Positions 44,107-52,683 of a DNA stretch of 64,000 nucleotides are shown here, piece after piece. The position numbers were made by a program, and so were the translations under genes. Source of the stretch: an uncultured Oscillospiraceae bacterium. GTDB taxonomy: Bacteria > Bacillota > Clostridia > Oscillospirales > Acutalibacteraceae. The stretch is taken from positions 1 through 64,000 of the forward strand of contig UQBX01000010.1 of NCBI GenBank assembly GCA_900539425.1. The letters run 5' to 3'. The notes beneath the pieces were generated by a model. The model did not search any database. It saw only the letters and a list, made by a program, of their open reading frames with translations, and was not told the DNA's origin. Numbering within the stretch: the stretch's first letter is position 1; the number at the start of each line of letters is the position of its first letter.

Positions 44107-44313
44107 ATGAAAAACATTTTATGTAATATATTTGAAATCTTGTTTGCCCTTCTCAGTGTGGCTGGCGGCGCTGTATTATTTGTATGCAGTTTCCCGGATG
44201 ATCTGGTATGGAACTTTGCAGGCGGAGTTCTTATCTTAGCAGGTGTTGCCGCAGTTATTTCAAAGGCAGCTGAAGGGGTTAAGGAAAGAAAGGTAAAAGG
44301 AAAAACAGTATGA
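44107..44313 (+). CDS. Small two-pass membrane protein
   Basis: A 68-residue hydrophobic protein with two helices (about 7-29 and 35-55) and a basic C-terminal tail (KAAEGVKERKVKGK). Start ATG 44107 behind AGGAG. Its stop overlaps the start of the first GtrA gene by four bases, so it is the head of a tightly coupled run of five genes. Function unknown; the coupling suggests that it works with the GtrA proteins in the membrane. Confidence 0.6.
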   Translation: MKNILCNIFEILFALLSVAGGAVLFVCSFPDDLVWNFAGGVLILAGVAAVISKAAEGVKERKVKGKTV

Positions 44314-44834
44314 AAGAAAAGTTTAAGGCGTTTACGGATAAACATGCTGAGATATGGAAATTTATAAAATTTGCCTTTACGGGAGCAAGCACATCCGTAT
44401 TGGAACTCGGTGTGTTTATGTTCCTTCAGTATGTGGTTTTTAAATCCTTAAACGAAGTGCCGGTTACAGATAATCCGGTGCTTGACTTTTTGGGAATAGA
44501 GTATGTAGGCTATTTGTATTCATACGCTATTTCGGCAACCATCGGTTACGCGGCAGCGTATATCATGAACAGAAAACTTACTTTTAAGGCGGATGCCAAT
44601 CCTGTACTCTCAACAATTATTTATGCTGTAATGGTAGTTTGTACCATCGCTTTCAACACTTGGTTCGGCGCATTTCTCGGCACGGTTGTAACAAACAGCG
44701 GCCACGATAATGTGATAGTTGAAATGATAATGAAAGTTGTTGTTATGACAGTGCCTACCATATGGACTTATCCGCTTAATCGTTTTGTAATTCACAGAAA
44801 GAAAAAGCCTGAGTATGACACGAAAGAAAATTAA
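44310..44834 (+). CDS. GtrA-family membrane protein
   Basis: A 174-residue four-helix protein of the GtrA family, thought to flip or help transfer lipid-linked sugars in cell-surface polysaccharide synthesis. Signature features: WKFIKFAFTGASTSVLELGVF at the first helix, SATIGYAAAYIMNRKLTF in the middle, and TIWTYPLNRFVIH at the end. It overlaps the next GtrA gene by 20 bases. The two are clearly homologous to each other (same motif in the same places), so a tandem duplication is likely; they may form a heterodimer. Confidence 0.88.
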   Translation: MKEKFKAFTDKHAEIWKFIKFAFTGASTSVLELGVFMFLQYVVFKSLNEVPVTDNPVLDFLGIEYVGYLYSYAISATIGYAAAYIMNRKLTFKADANPVLSTIIYAVMVVCTIAFNTWFGAFLGTVVTNSGHDNVIVEMIMKVVVMTVPTIWTYPLNRFVIHRKKKPEYDTKEN

Positions 44835-45351
44835 TAAATTTGCTTCGGAGCACAGAGAGCTGTGGAAATTTGTAAAGTTCAATTTTACGGTTATTGTAAC
44901 ATCTTTGCTTGATATCTGCGTTTATCTCGTATTGCTTTACTGGGTGTTTAAACCTCTTAATTCACAGCCTCTGCCTCAGAACGAACTTCTGTCATTTCTC
45001 GGCATACGCTACAAAGGATATTTGTACGCATATCTGGTTTCAACCACAGCGGGCTATGTGGCGGCTTATCTTATGAACAGAAAGATCACTTTTCATTCGG
45101 ATATTAACCCCGCATACAGCTCATTTTTGTATTTTCTGCTCGCAGTTTTCAATATTTTGTTCAGCTCATGGTTTGGCTCGGTTGCCGGTAGCTTTATGCT
45201 GAGGTATTCACTGTCAAACCCGTTTACTGAAATAATATCTAAGTTCGTTATAATAAATATCCCCACCCTATGGACATATCCAATAGAACGGTATATAATT
45301 CAAATTAGGCGGGGATCTTTCAGGAGAAAAGCAAATGGTAATTGCAACTGA
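44815..45351 (+). CDS. GtrA-family membrane protein, paralogue of previous
   Basis: A 178-residue GtrA-like protein with the matching motifs WKFVKFNFTVIVTSLLDICVY, STTAGYVAAYLMNRKITF and TLWTYPIERYIIQ. Four transmembrane helices. The start lies inside the previous gene and the end overlaps the HAD gene by 17 bases, so translation is coupled in a relay. Role in glycan lipid transfer is by family analogy; no glycosyltransferase is encoded close by. Confidence 0.87.
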   Translation: MTRKKINKFASEHRELWKFVKFNFTVIVTSLLDICVYLVLLYWVFKPLNSQPLPQNELLSFLGIRYKGYLYAYLVSTTAGYVAAYLMNRKITFHSDINPAYSSFLYFLLAVFNILFSSWFGSVAGSFMLRYSLSNPFTEIISKFVIINIPTLWTYPIERYIIQIRRGSFRRKANGNCN

Positions 45352-46165
45352 TTTGGACGGTACCCTGCTGTCAGACAGTACAAGCGTCAGCCGTGAAAAT
45401 CTGGACGCAATAAAACGCCTGTATGAAGCAGGCATTTCCACGGTTATCGCGACGGGACGCACTTTTTTCGAAATTCCGGAAGAACTTCTGGAATGTAAAT
45501 ATATTGAATATATCATCTATTCAAACGGCGCGGCTGTTTACCAGCGCGGTAAGGGCGTTGTGTTCTTAAAAAATATAGACCGCGAAACTGCTCTCGGCGT
45601 ATGCCGTATCCTTGATACAGCGGAAACTTTTGTAGAGCTTTATACAAACGGAATACCGCTTGTTGATTCGGATAAGTTCAACGATGAAGGATTAAGTTAC
45701 TACCGTATAGATCCCGATTATCTTCCCGAGATGCGCAGAAGCCGAATAGCCGTTAAAAATCTTTATTCAATCGTATCACACCCTGCGTTCAAGCTGGAGA
45801 TGTTTGACGTCTTTTTCAGAAATATGCAGGAGAGGGCAGAGTGCATGCACAGGATAAAAACCTGTTATCCTGCTCTTGAGATAACCACCTCTATGAGCAA
45901 TAATCTTGAAATTATGAACGGTGGTATCAATAAAGGTACGGGTCTTATGGCTTTTTGCCAATTAGCGGGTATCAACATTTCCGATGTTGTTGCAGTTGGA
46001 GACAGTAAAAACGATATTTCCCTTTTTCGCTCGGCAGGATATTCGCTTGCCGTTTCAAATGCCTGTGAAGAGCTAAAAGCAATAAGCAACGGCGTGATCT
46101 GCTCAAACAATGAAAACACTATGTGCTGTCTGGAGAAACTTATAGGAAAGAAAGTGCTTGTATGA
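45335..46165 (+). CDS. Cof-type HAD phosphatase
   Basis: A 276-residue HAD hydrolase of the Cof/IIB subclass, a cytosolic phosphatase likely acting on sugar phosphates or cofactor phosphates. Motif I DLDGTLL at the N-terminus, motif II VIATGRT, the large cap domain in the middle, and motif IV AVGDSKNDISLF near residue 215. RBS AGGAG just upstream. Start and stop both overlap neighbours. Confidence 0.9.
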   Translation: MVIATDLDGTLLSDSTSVSRENLDAIKRLYEAGISTVIATGRTFFEIPEELLECKYIEYIIYSNGAAVYQRGKGVVFLKNIDRETALGVCRILDTAETFVELYTNGIPLVDSDKFNDEGLSYYRIDPDYLPEMRRSRIAVKNLYSIVSHPAFKLEMFDVFFRNMQERAECMHRIKTCYPALEITTSMSNNLEIMNGGINKGTGLMAFCQLAGINISDVVAVGDSKNDISLFRSAGYSLAVSNACEELKAISNGVICSNNENTMCCLEKLIGKKVLV

Positions 46166-47013
46166 ACTGCATCCATTTTTTGAATACAGGATATTCAGAC
46201 TGTATTATACTTCAGAGCGGCACGCATTTTGCCATGATAGATGCGGGTGAGGATACGGATTATCCGCCTAATAAACCCGCCCTTAAATATCCCGGATACG
46301 AAAAAGAAGTTGTTGAGTATCTGCATAAAAACTGTATGGGTCAGGATGGCTTTGTAACTCTTGATTTCGTACTCGGTACGCACGCTCATTCAGACCATAT
46401 CGGCGGTTTTGATACTGTTATTGAATATGATAAGGTCAAAGTTAAAAAAGCGTTTTTAAAGCCGTACAACGCGGCAGGCATAAATTATCTTGAGCGCACG
46501 CAGTGGGATAATCAGGAAGTTTATGACCAGATGAGAAATGCCCTTATCAAGAAAAATGTTCCGATAGAAACTCAGTTTGACGGCTCTTCTTTTAACCTTG
46601 GGGATTTTAAAATCACTTTATTCAACGGCAAAGTCGTCAAAAGATGGCGCAAGACAGGCGAGAATGAAAATTCGGTCTTGACTCTTGTTGAGTGTGACGG
46701 CTGCCGTGCATTGCTCCCGGGAGATATGAACTGGAAGTGCGGCGGCGAAAAGGAATTTGCGCCGCAAATAGGTAAGGTGGATCTGCTCAAAATAGGTCAC
46801 CACGGATATGAATTTTCTTCTTCTCCATTCTGGCTCAAAACGCTGAATCCCGATATTGCAGTGATTTTAAACACTAAAAGCCGTGTGCATAAAAGTGTTG
46901 AGGCTCGCATTAAGAAATACAGCGGCGCTCAAATCTACACTTCGGTTGAGTGCAACGGTTTGAAAGCAGTTTTCGAAAACGGAAAGATAAATATTCAAAA
47001 AGATATTATGTAA
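46162..47013 (+). CDS. Metallo-beta-lactamase-fold hydrolase (ComEC-like domain)
   Basis: A 283-residue soluble metallohydrolase. Start ATG 46162 overlaps the HAD stop (ATGA); upstream in-frame ATGs lie within the HAD gene and are not used. Metal-binding motifs: GTHAHSDHIGG, LLPGDMN and IGHHGYEFSS, the pattern of the nuclease-like C-terminal domain of ComEC and of stand-alone MBL proteins. It may be a phosphodiesterase or nuclease; no membrane domain is attached. A strong terminator follows. Confidence 0.82.
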   Translation: MNCIHFLNTGYSDCIILQSGTHFAMIDAGEDTDYPPNKPALKYPGYEKEVVEYLHKNCMGQDGFVTLDFVLGTHAHSDHIGGFDTVIEYDKVKVKKAFLKPYNAAGINYLERTQWDNQEVYDQMRNALIKKNVPIETQFDGSSFNLGDFKITLFNGKVVKRWRKTGENENSVLTLVECDGCRALLPGDMNWKCGGEKEFAPQIGKVDLLKIGHHGYEFSSSPFWLKTLNPDIAVILNTKSRVHKSVEARIKKYSGAQIYTSVECNGLKAVFENGKINIQKDIM

Positions 47014-47016
47014 AAG

Positions 47017-47050
47017 AAAAAGCAAAGCCAATAAGGGCTTTGCTTTTTTT
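47017..47050. terminator. Bidirectional terminator between convergent genes
   Basis: AAAAGCAAAGCC and GGCTTTGCTTTT arms with T-runs on both strands; shared by the MBL gene and leftward nrdG. Confidence 0.88.
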
Positions 47051-47060
47051 GTTATACTTA

Positions 47061-47585
47061 TTATTCGAGATAAAGCGTAATGTTTCCGCTTTCAAGAGTT
47101 TTTTTGAGGTCAATAACTCTCTGGTTTTCAGAGCCGCGAAAGTTGAGGGCAATATTGTAAAGCTCTTTTTCAAATCTGCCGTCAACAAGAACGTCTATGT
47201 ATCTCAGCATTTCCTGAGCTGTGTCAGTAAATGCGCGGCTTTTTTCTTTCCCCGTTATCTGTTCAAGCGTGAAGCCGCTGTAACACCATACTGTTTTAAG
47301 GGGGTAACGTTCCTTGAATTCCTTTAACAACTCAAGCAAACCTTCTTGATTTTCTGGCTCAAACGGTTCTCCTCCAAGCAGAGAAAGCCCTGCTATCCAC
47401 GGCGGAGCACATGAGGAAAGTATGTATTCTTTTGTTTCTTCATTCCATTCTTTGCCGTAATTAAAATCCCAAGCAATCTCGTTAAAACATTCAGGGCAGT
47501 GGTGCCGGCATCCTGATACAAAAACGGAGGTGCGAACACCCTCACCGTTTGCTATATCGTTTGTTTTGATTTCAGCAATGTTCAT
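47061..47585 (-). CDS. nrdG: Anaerobic ribonucleotide reductase activating protein
   Basis: A 174-residue radical SAM enzyme that makes the glycyl radical on NrdD. The [4Fe-4S] motif is GCRHHCPECF near residue 27, followed by the SAM-binding LLGGEPFEPEN. Start taken at ATG 47585. There is no ribosome site directly before it; AGGAG lies 40 bases upstream and would be brought near by folding of the hairpin at 47597-47624. A GTG at 47606 lies inside that hairpin and is less likely. It follows nrdD, 57 bases downstream, in the usual order. Confidence 0.92.
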   Translation of the reverse strand: MNIAEIKTNDIANGEGVRTSVFVSGCRHHCPECFNEIAWDFNYGKEWNEETKEYILSSCAPPWIAGLSLLGGEPFEPENQEGLLELLKEFKERYPLKTVWCYSGFTLEQITGKEKSRAFTDTAQEMLRYIDVLVDGRFEKELYNIALNFRGSENQRVIDLKKTLESGNITLYLE

Positions 47586-47596
47586 AATAAAACAAA

Positions 47597-47624
47597 GGGA
47601 GCGCACGAAAATCGCCGCGCTCCC
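47597..47624 (-). promoter_or_regulatory. Hairpin between nrdD and nrdG
   Basis: A perfect GC-rich 8-bp stem (GGGAGCGC/GCGCTCCC) with a 12-base loop, followed on the minus strand by TTTGTTTTATT and then the nrdG ATG. It could terminate part of the transcripts, stabilise the nrdD 3' end, or bridge the upstream AGGAG to the start codon. Confidence 0.6.
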
Positions 47625-47642
47625 GCTCCTTGTATTTGTATA

Positions 47643-49817
47643 TTACAGGTGAAGAACTCTGTCTCTTATTTCCTGAGTTCTGCCCTGATTCCAGTACTGT
47701 GTGCCTATGTATCCGCAAGTTCTGCGGGCAACATTCATTTTGCTTTGGTCTTCGTTGCCGCAGTTGGGGCAGCGCCATACAAGCTTGCCGCTTTCCTCTA
47801 CTATTTTTATCTCTCCGTCATATCCGCATACCTGGCAGTAATCGCTCTTTGTGTTGAGCTCGGCATACATGATATGGTTGTAGATGTACTGCATTACAGA
47901 AAGTACGGCAGGAATATTGTTCTGCATATTAGGAACTTCAACATAGCTGATAGCTCCGCCGGGTGAAAGATTCTGGAACTCAGCTTCAAATTCAAGCTTT
48001 TTGAAAGCGTCTATCTTTTCAGAAACATGAACATGATAGCTGTTTGTAATATAGTTCTTATCAGTAACTCCGGGGATCTTGCCGAAACGCTTCTGCAGGC
48101 ATTTTGCAAATTTGTATGTAGTGGACTCAAGCGGAGTACCGTAAACTGAGAAGTCAATATTTTCCTTCTCTTTCCAGCCCTTGCAGGCGTCATTGAGCTT
48201 CTGCATAACAGAAAGTGCAAAATCTTTTGCGTCCGGGTCAGTGTGGCTCTTGCCGGTCATGTACTTAACGCACTCATAAAGACCTGCGTAACCAAGTGAA
48301 ATAGTTGAATATCCGCCGAAAAGGAGTTTATCAATTGTTTCGCCCTTCTTGAGCCTTGCAAGTGCGCCGTACTGCCACAGAATGGGAGCAACGTCGCTCG
48401 GAGTGCCGAGAAGTCTGTTGTGGCGGCACATAAGAGCACGGTAGCAAAGATCAAGTCTTTCGTCAAATATCTTCCAGAATTTTGTCATATCTCCGCCGGA
48501 GGAGCAGGCAATATCAACAAGGTTGATTGTTACAACGCCCTGATTGAATCTGCCGTAATACTTAGGTTTGTTTGTCTTAGGATCAACATACGGAGTAAGG
48601 AATGAGCGGCAGCCCATGCATGTGTAAACATTGCCGTTTCCGTTCTTGTCAATCTTCAGTTCACGCATCTTCTTTGCGGAGATGTAGTCGGGAACCATTC
48701 TCTTTGCAGTGCATTTAGCCGCAAGGCAGGTAACATCCCAGTATTTTGAACCTTCTGTGATATTGTCCTCGTCGAGAACATAGATGAGTTTCGGGAATGC
48801 GGGGGTGATCCATACGCCGCTCTCGTTCTTAACACCCTGAATTCTCTGACGAAGAACTTCCTCAATGATAAGCTTGAGATCGTCTCTTGTCTGTCCCTCG
48901 GGAACTTCGTCAAGATACATGAATACAGTAACGAACGGAGCCTGGCCGTTTGTAGTCATAAGAGTGATTACCTGATACTGAATAGTCTGAACGCCGCGCT
49001 TGATTTCATTCTTTACGCGCAGTTCCGTGATTTTGTTTATCTGCTCTTCATCAGGTTCAACTCCTGCCGCTTCAAGCTCTGCTTTAACGTCTTTTCTGAA
49101 CTTCTGTCTGCTGAGATCAACAAACGGAGCAAGGTGAGCAAGGCTGATGCTCTGACCGCCGTACTGGCTTGACGCTATCTGAGCGATTATCTGAGTTGCA
49201 ATATTGCAGGCTGTTGAGAACGTATGCGGTTTCTCTATCATGGTGCCGCTGATAACGGTACCGTTCTGCAGCATGTCCTCAAGGTTTACAAGATCACAGT
49301 TGTGCATGTGCTGAGCAAAGTAATCGGCGTCATGGAAATGAATAAGGCCGTTTTCATGAGCCTCAACAATATCCTGAGGCAAAAGAATTCTCTTTGTAAG
49401 GTCTTTTGAAACCTCGCCCGCCATGTAGTCACGCTGAACGCTGTTTACAGTAGGATTCTTATTTGAGTTTTCCTGCTTTACTTCTTCATTGTTGCACTCA
49501 ATAAGAGTGAGAATCTGCTCGTCCGTGGTATTGGACTTTCTTATGAGCGAACGGTTGTAACGGTATTTAACATACCTTTTGGCAACCTCAAATGCGCCCT
49601 GAGCCATGATCTGGTTTTCAACAATGTCCTGAATTTCTTCAACGGAAAGGGCACGTGCCGCCTTTGTGATTTTGAATTCAACAAATTCGGCAATGTCTCT
49701 TATCTGGGAGGGGGTGAGTTCTTCTTTTTCGCAAGCCGCGTTAGCCTTTGTAACAGCGGCAACAATCTTGGAGAGGTCAAATTCCGCCTCGGAGCCGTTT
49801 CTCTTGATAATCTTCAT
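47643..49817 (-). CDS. nrdD: Anaerobic ribonucleoside-triphosphate reductase
   Basis: Class III ribonucleotide reductase, 724 residues; reduces NTPs to dNTPs without oxygen using a glycyl radical. ATP-cone regulatory domain at 1-95 (KRNGSEAEFDLSKI), the ten-stranded barrel in the middle, the C-terminal zinc site with CQVCG and CPNCG, and glycyl radical G702 in RTCGYIG. Start ATG 49817 with GGAGG. Its promoter overlaps NrdR-type boxes. The presence of this enzyme indicates an anaerobe or facultative anaerobe. Confidence 0.97.
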   Translation of the reverse strand: MKIIKRNGSEAEFDLSKIVAAVTKANAACEKEELTPSQIRDIAEFVEFKITKAARALSVEEIQDIVENQIMAQGAFEVAKRYVKYRYNRSLIRKSNTTDEQILTLIECNNEEVKQENSNKNPTVNSVQRDYMAGEVSKDLTKRILLPQDIVEAHENGLIHFHDADYFAQHMHNCDLVNLEDMLQNGTVISGTMIEKPHTFSTACNIATQIIAQIASSQYGGQSISLAHLAPFVDLSRQKFRKDVKAELEAAGVEPDEEQINKITELRVKNEIKRGVQTIQYQVITLMTTNGQAPFVTVFMYLDEVPEGQTRDDLKLIIEEVLRQRIQGVKNESGVWITPAFPKLIYVLDEDNITEGSKYWDVTCLAAKCTAKRMVPDYISAKKMRELKIDKNGNGNVYTCMGCRSFLTPYVDPKTNKPKYYGRFNQGVVTINLVDIACSSGGDMTKFWKIFDERLDLCYRALMCRHNRLLGTPSDVAPILWQYGALARLKKGETIDKLLFGGYSTISLGYAGLYECVKYMTGKSHTDPDAKDFALSVMQKLNDACKGWKEKENIDFSVYGTPLESTTYKFAKCLQKRFGKIPGVTDKNYITNSYHVHVSEKIDAFKKLEFEAEFQNLSPGGAISYVEVPNMQNNIPAVLSVMQYIYNHIMYAELNTKSDYCQVCGYDGEIKIVEESGKLVWRCPNCGNEDQSKMNVARRTCGYIGTQYWNQGRTQEIRDRVLHL

Positions 49818-49896
49818 TACATTTCACCTCCGTAAAAGTTACAAACACAGTGTAAATTGTTACAAAATCGTTACACAAACTGTATGTCGCTTTTAC

Positions 49897-49925
49897 ATAA
49901 TACCAAAATACAGTGTTGTTGTCAA
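49897..49925 (-). promoter_or_regulatory. Promoter of nrdDG
   Basis: On the minus strand TTGACA (49925-49920), 17-base spacer, TATTAT (49902-49897). One degenerate NrdR box lies over the spacer and the start of the -10. Confidence 0.72.
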
Positions 49926-49958
49926 TAAAAAATTAAAAAAAATCACAATATATTGTGT
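49901..49958. promoter_or_regulatory. Pair of NrdR boxes
   Basis: TCACAATATATTGTGT at 49943-49958 differs from the NrdR consensus ACACWATATATWGTGT only in the first base. A weaker copy, TACCAAAATACAGTGT, at 49901-49916 matches 11 of 16. They are 42 bases apart, an integral number of turns, and flank the -35. NrdR is the nucleotide-sensing repressor of reductase genes. Confidence 0.75.
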
Positions 49959-50188
49959 TTATTTTTTAAAAACGCCGAAAAATTAACGATATGTAGATTT
50001 TGCTTTTATGCCCACATCTTAGCATTTTTTGGCTTGCAACCGCGGTATTTTGCGAATTTTTACCTGTTTTTCATATTGAAAAGTTACAGAGGGCAAGTAC
50101 AAAAAGTATAATTCCGTTTATAACTTATCAGCTAAAGGTACAATATTTTGTGCGTTTTTGAGTTTTAAGCAATTGAAATCTTTTTTTA

Positions 50189-50217
50189 TTGACAAATTGT
50201 GCCTTGCGCATTATAAT
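50189..50217 (+). promoter_or_regulatory. Promoter of riboswitch-thiT transcript
   Basis: TTGACA at 50189-50194, 17-base spacer, TATAAT at 50212-50217, immediately upstream of the TPP riboswitch. Confidence 0.82.
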
Positions 50218-50232
50218 ATGTGTAACTTAATA

Positions 50233-50310
50233 AGTCAGGGGTGCCGAAAGGCTGAGATCATACCCTTCGACCTGTCCGTTAGTACGGACAGCGGAGACTG
50301 TGTAACGCAA
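50233..50310 (+). ncRNA. TPP (THI-box) riboswitch
   Basis: Conserved blocks of the thiamine-pyrophosphate aptamer are visible: CAGGGGTGC, GGCTGAGATCATACCC, then GACCTG, a GTCCG/CGGAC stem and GCGGAGAC. It is followed by a terminator and thiT, so it turns off thiamine uptake when TPP is plentiful. Between nrdD and this element nothing else is seen. Confidence 0.9.
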
Positions 50311-50318
50311 TATTTTGC

Positions 50319-50350
50319 GCCCCGTTCTTTATGGACGGGGCTTTTCTTTT
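50319..50350 (+). terminator. Riboswitch expression-platform terminator
   Basis: GCCCCGTTC-TTTAT-GGACGGGGC followed by TTTTCTTTT, between aptamer and thiT. Confidence 0.85.
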
Positions 50351-50403
50351 GGCTTGTTGAGAATTTGAGGCGGTGAAAACGCGCTTCGGAAAGGAGAAAA
50401 GAT

Positions 50404-51003
50404 ATGTCAAATTCACAGATTAACACAACGAGAAAGCTTACCGAAACAGCAATCATGCTTGCACTTGCAGTGCTTCTTTCATATGTTACTGTATTTCAGG
50501 CTCCCATGGGTGGATCAATCACTGCTTTCAGCCAAGTACCGATCGTTCTTATTGGTTATCGCTATGGCTTTAAATGGGGCGCAGGAACAGGCGTAATCTA
50601 CGGCGTTCTTGAAATGCTGCTTCAGGGTCTTGGCAACTTTGCTTATGTAAAAGGTTTTGCGGCTTACTTAATTCTTATACTTGCTGATTATGTTGTAGCG
50701 TTTATGGTGCTCGGCATCGGCGGTGCTATTTTCAGAAAAGTTATTAAGAATCAGACTCTTGCGCTTGCTCTCGGCGGTGCAGTTGCTTCTCTTCTCAGAT
50801 TTATATGCCACTTTATTTCAGGCGTAACAATCTGGGGCGAATATGCAGACGGCTGGAAGTCAGTATGGGCTTATAGCTTTGGTTATAATGGTTTCTATAT
50901 GCTGTTTGAGGGTATCCTCACAGTTATCGGTGTTGTTGTACTTTCACTTGTACTTGATTTCAACAGCACGAACCTTATAAGAAAGAAAAAAGTAAAGGCT
51001 TAA
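50404..51003 (+). CDS. thiT: Thiamine transporter substrate-binding subunit ThiT (ECF)
   Basis: A 199-residue six-helix S component of the energy-coupling-factor thiamine transporter; it works with the shared EcfAA'T module encoded elsewhere. Thiamine-binding and family motifs include GYRYGFKWG, LGNFAYVKG, RFICHFISGVTIWGEYA and YNGFYMLFEG. Start ATG 50404 with GGAG. Control by the upstream TPP riboswitch confirms the substrate. A terminator follows. Confidence 0.95.
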   Translation: MSNSQINTTRKLTETAIMLALAVLLSYVTVFQAPMGGSITAFSQVPIVLIGYRYGFKWGAGTGVIYGVLEMLLQGLGNFAYVKGFAAYLILILADYVVAFMVLGIGGAIFRKVIKNQTLALALGGAVASLLRFICHFISGVTIWGEYADGWKSVWAYSFGYNGFYMLFEGILTVIGVVVLSLVLDFNSTNLIRKKKVKA

Positions 51004-51017
51004 TTTGTTCAGGCTTT

Positions 51018-51048
51018 ATCCCTCCGCTTAAAGTGGGGGGATTTTTTT
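51018..51048 (+). terminator. Intrinsic terminator of thiT
   Basis: ATCCCTCCGC and GTGGGGGGAT arms followed by seven T. Confidence 0.8.
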
Positions 51049-51141
51049 GTCTTCGCAGTTGCTTGTAAAAAGCAAGAGCATATAATATAATGAATATACA
51101 TATTTATATTATTTTGCTGTATTGTTTGTTGAGAGGGAACT

Positions 51142-52560
51142 ATGAACGGCTTATATTGCAGCGGCACTGATATACGGGACGAATACGGCAGGCAGCGTAT
51201 TTTCCGCGGTGTAAATATCTGTCTGAAACTGAAAAAAGCTGATCTGTACGAGGCAAGAAAACAGCTGCTCAGGAAGAAAGTTATCAAAAATTTGAAAAAA
51301 TGCGGCGTAAATATTGTAAGACTGGGCATCACATGGGCTTCACTTGAAGAAAACAGGGGAGAGTACAGCGAGGAACTTGCCGAGATACTGCATAAATTCG
51401 CAAAACGCTGTGAAAGCGAAAATATCTGGGTAATGCCCGATATGCATCAGGATCTTTTCTCTCATTATTTTCGTGGGGACGGAGCACCAAAGTGGGCTGT
51501 AGATTCTGCGCTTGAAAACAAGGCGCCCCTTGCAATATGGGCAGAGGGATATTTTTATATGAACGGCGTACAGCAGGCGTTTTACGATTTTTGGCAGAAT
51601 AAAAACAACATTCAGGAAGATTTTATTAATTGCTGGAAATTCCTTGCGGATACTTTTTCAGACTGCAAAAATATTTTCGGGTGCGATTATTTTAACGAAC
51701 CGTTTGTGCACAGCGGCGGAAGAGAAATATTTATGCATATTCTGAACGGAGTTTCAAAAGCCGCAGGCAGTAATATTGATTTTCACTACTGCTTTAGGGG
51801 TAAAAGAGAAAAAACGGGTATGATGATGGCAGCATTAAGACTTTTGTGCGATCTCAAAACACCGTCAGCTTTTAAAGCCCTGCTTGAAAAGCTTGATGAT
51901 AAACAGGAGTTCTCCAAAGTTGTGGACGGCAAAGATCATATAATTGCTGACTTTTCAAAGAATTATTACCAACCGTTTTTTGATAAAATGATTTCTTCGG
52001 TCAGCCGCGGTTTTAATGTGTTTGAGCATTGTTACTACTCAAATCTGGGCATACCTTTTTGTATTGATGTGCCTGAAAATTCAGTTTATTCGCCGCATGC
52101 CTATGATATTTTTATTGATTCGCCGCTTTACAATAAATATTGTAGTGACGAAAGAATCGATTTCATACTTGGCAGAATACGCGAAAATCAGCTGAAAATG
52201 AATGTTCCTGTTATAATGGGCGAATGGGGCGGAATGCAGGGCGGCAGAAAATCCGTTTCTCATATAGACCATATTATGGGTAAATTTGAAGAATATAAAT
52301 GGAGCAGTATTTACTGGAATATGAAATTTGATGACGGTAATTTGCTTTCAGTTTTTAACCGTCCGTATCCCGCCGCGGTCAACGGAGAGATAAAGGAGCT
52401 TCATACCGACTGTGAAAACAGAAAATTCACGCTTTCATGGTATCAGCCCAGCCCGTGTGCGCAGTATTCAAAGCAGTCAAATATTATTTACATTCCCGGC
52501 AGGGGAATGACGCATTTTGCAGGAGTAGCCGGCGAAAACCGAATTGAAATAGATTATTAA
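51142..52560 (+). CDS. GH5 endoglycoceramidase-like glycosidase
   Basis: A 472-residue TIM-barrel glycoside hydrolase without signal peptide, so apparently cytosolic. Motifs: FRGVNICLK, GVNIVRLGITWASLE, DMHQDLFSHY, CDYFNEP with acid/base E186, VYSPHAYD, and MGEWGG with nucleophile E361; a C-terminal beta-sandwich follows (about 390-472). The layout with 'NEP' and 'EWGG' and the DMHQD strand resembles the endoglycoceramidase branch of GH5 (subfamilies that cut beta-glucosyl ceramides or steryl glucosides). Cytosolic members may act on glycolipids of the cell. Monocistronic, with a weak promoter region and a strong terminator. Confidence 0.85.
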   Translation: MNGLYCSGTDIRDEYGRQRIFRGVNICLKLKKADLYEARKQLLRKKVIKNLKKCGVNIVRLGITWASLEENRGEYSEELAEILHKFAKRCESENIWVMPDMHQDLFSHYFRGDGAPKWAVDSALENKAPLAIWAEGYFYMNGVQQAFYDFWQNKNNIQEDFINCWKFLADTFSDCKNIFGCDYFNEPFVHSGGREIFMHILNGVSKAAGSNIDFHYCFRGKREKTGMMMAALRLLCDLKTPSAFKALLEKLDDKQEFSKVVDGKDHIIADFSKNYYQPFFDKMISSVSRGFNVFEHCYYSNLGIPFCIDVPENSVYSPHAYDIFIDSPLYNKYCSDERIDFILGRIRENQLKMNVPVIMGEWGGMQGGRKSVSHIDHIMGKFEEYKWSSIYWNMKFDDGNLLSVFNRPYPAAVNGEIKELHTDCENRKFTLSWYQPSPCAQYSKQSNIIYIPGRGMTHFAGVAGENRIEIDY

Positions 52561-52601
52561 ATCGGATTATTATAGCTTGAATAAATAATTATGAAATAGT
52601 A

Positions 52602-52636
52602 AAAGGGACTTAGCATTATGCTAAGTCCCTTTGCTT
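52602..52636. terminator. Bidirectional terminator
   Basis: A perfect 15-bp stem (AAAGGGACTTAGCAT / ATGCTAAGTCCCTTT) with one-base centre; between the convergent GH5 and GGGtGRT genes. Confidence 0.85.
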
Positions 52637-52683
52637 TAATGTTTCAAAATTATCTAAAAGATAATATTAAAATATTGTTTTAA

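Noticed and set aside
47586..47606. GTG at 47606 as nrdG start
   Set aside because: It lies within the 3' arm of a strong hairpin and would add seven residues not expected in NrdG; ATG 47585 preferred.
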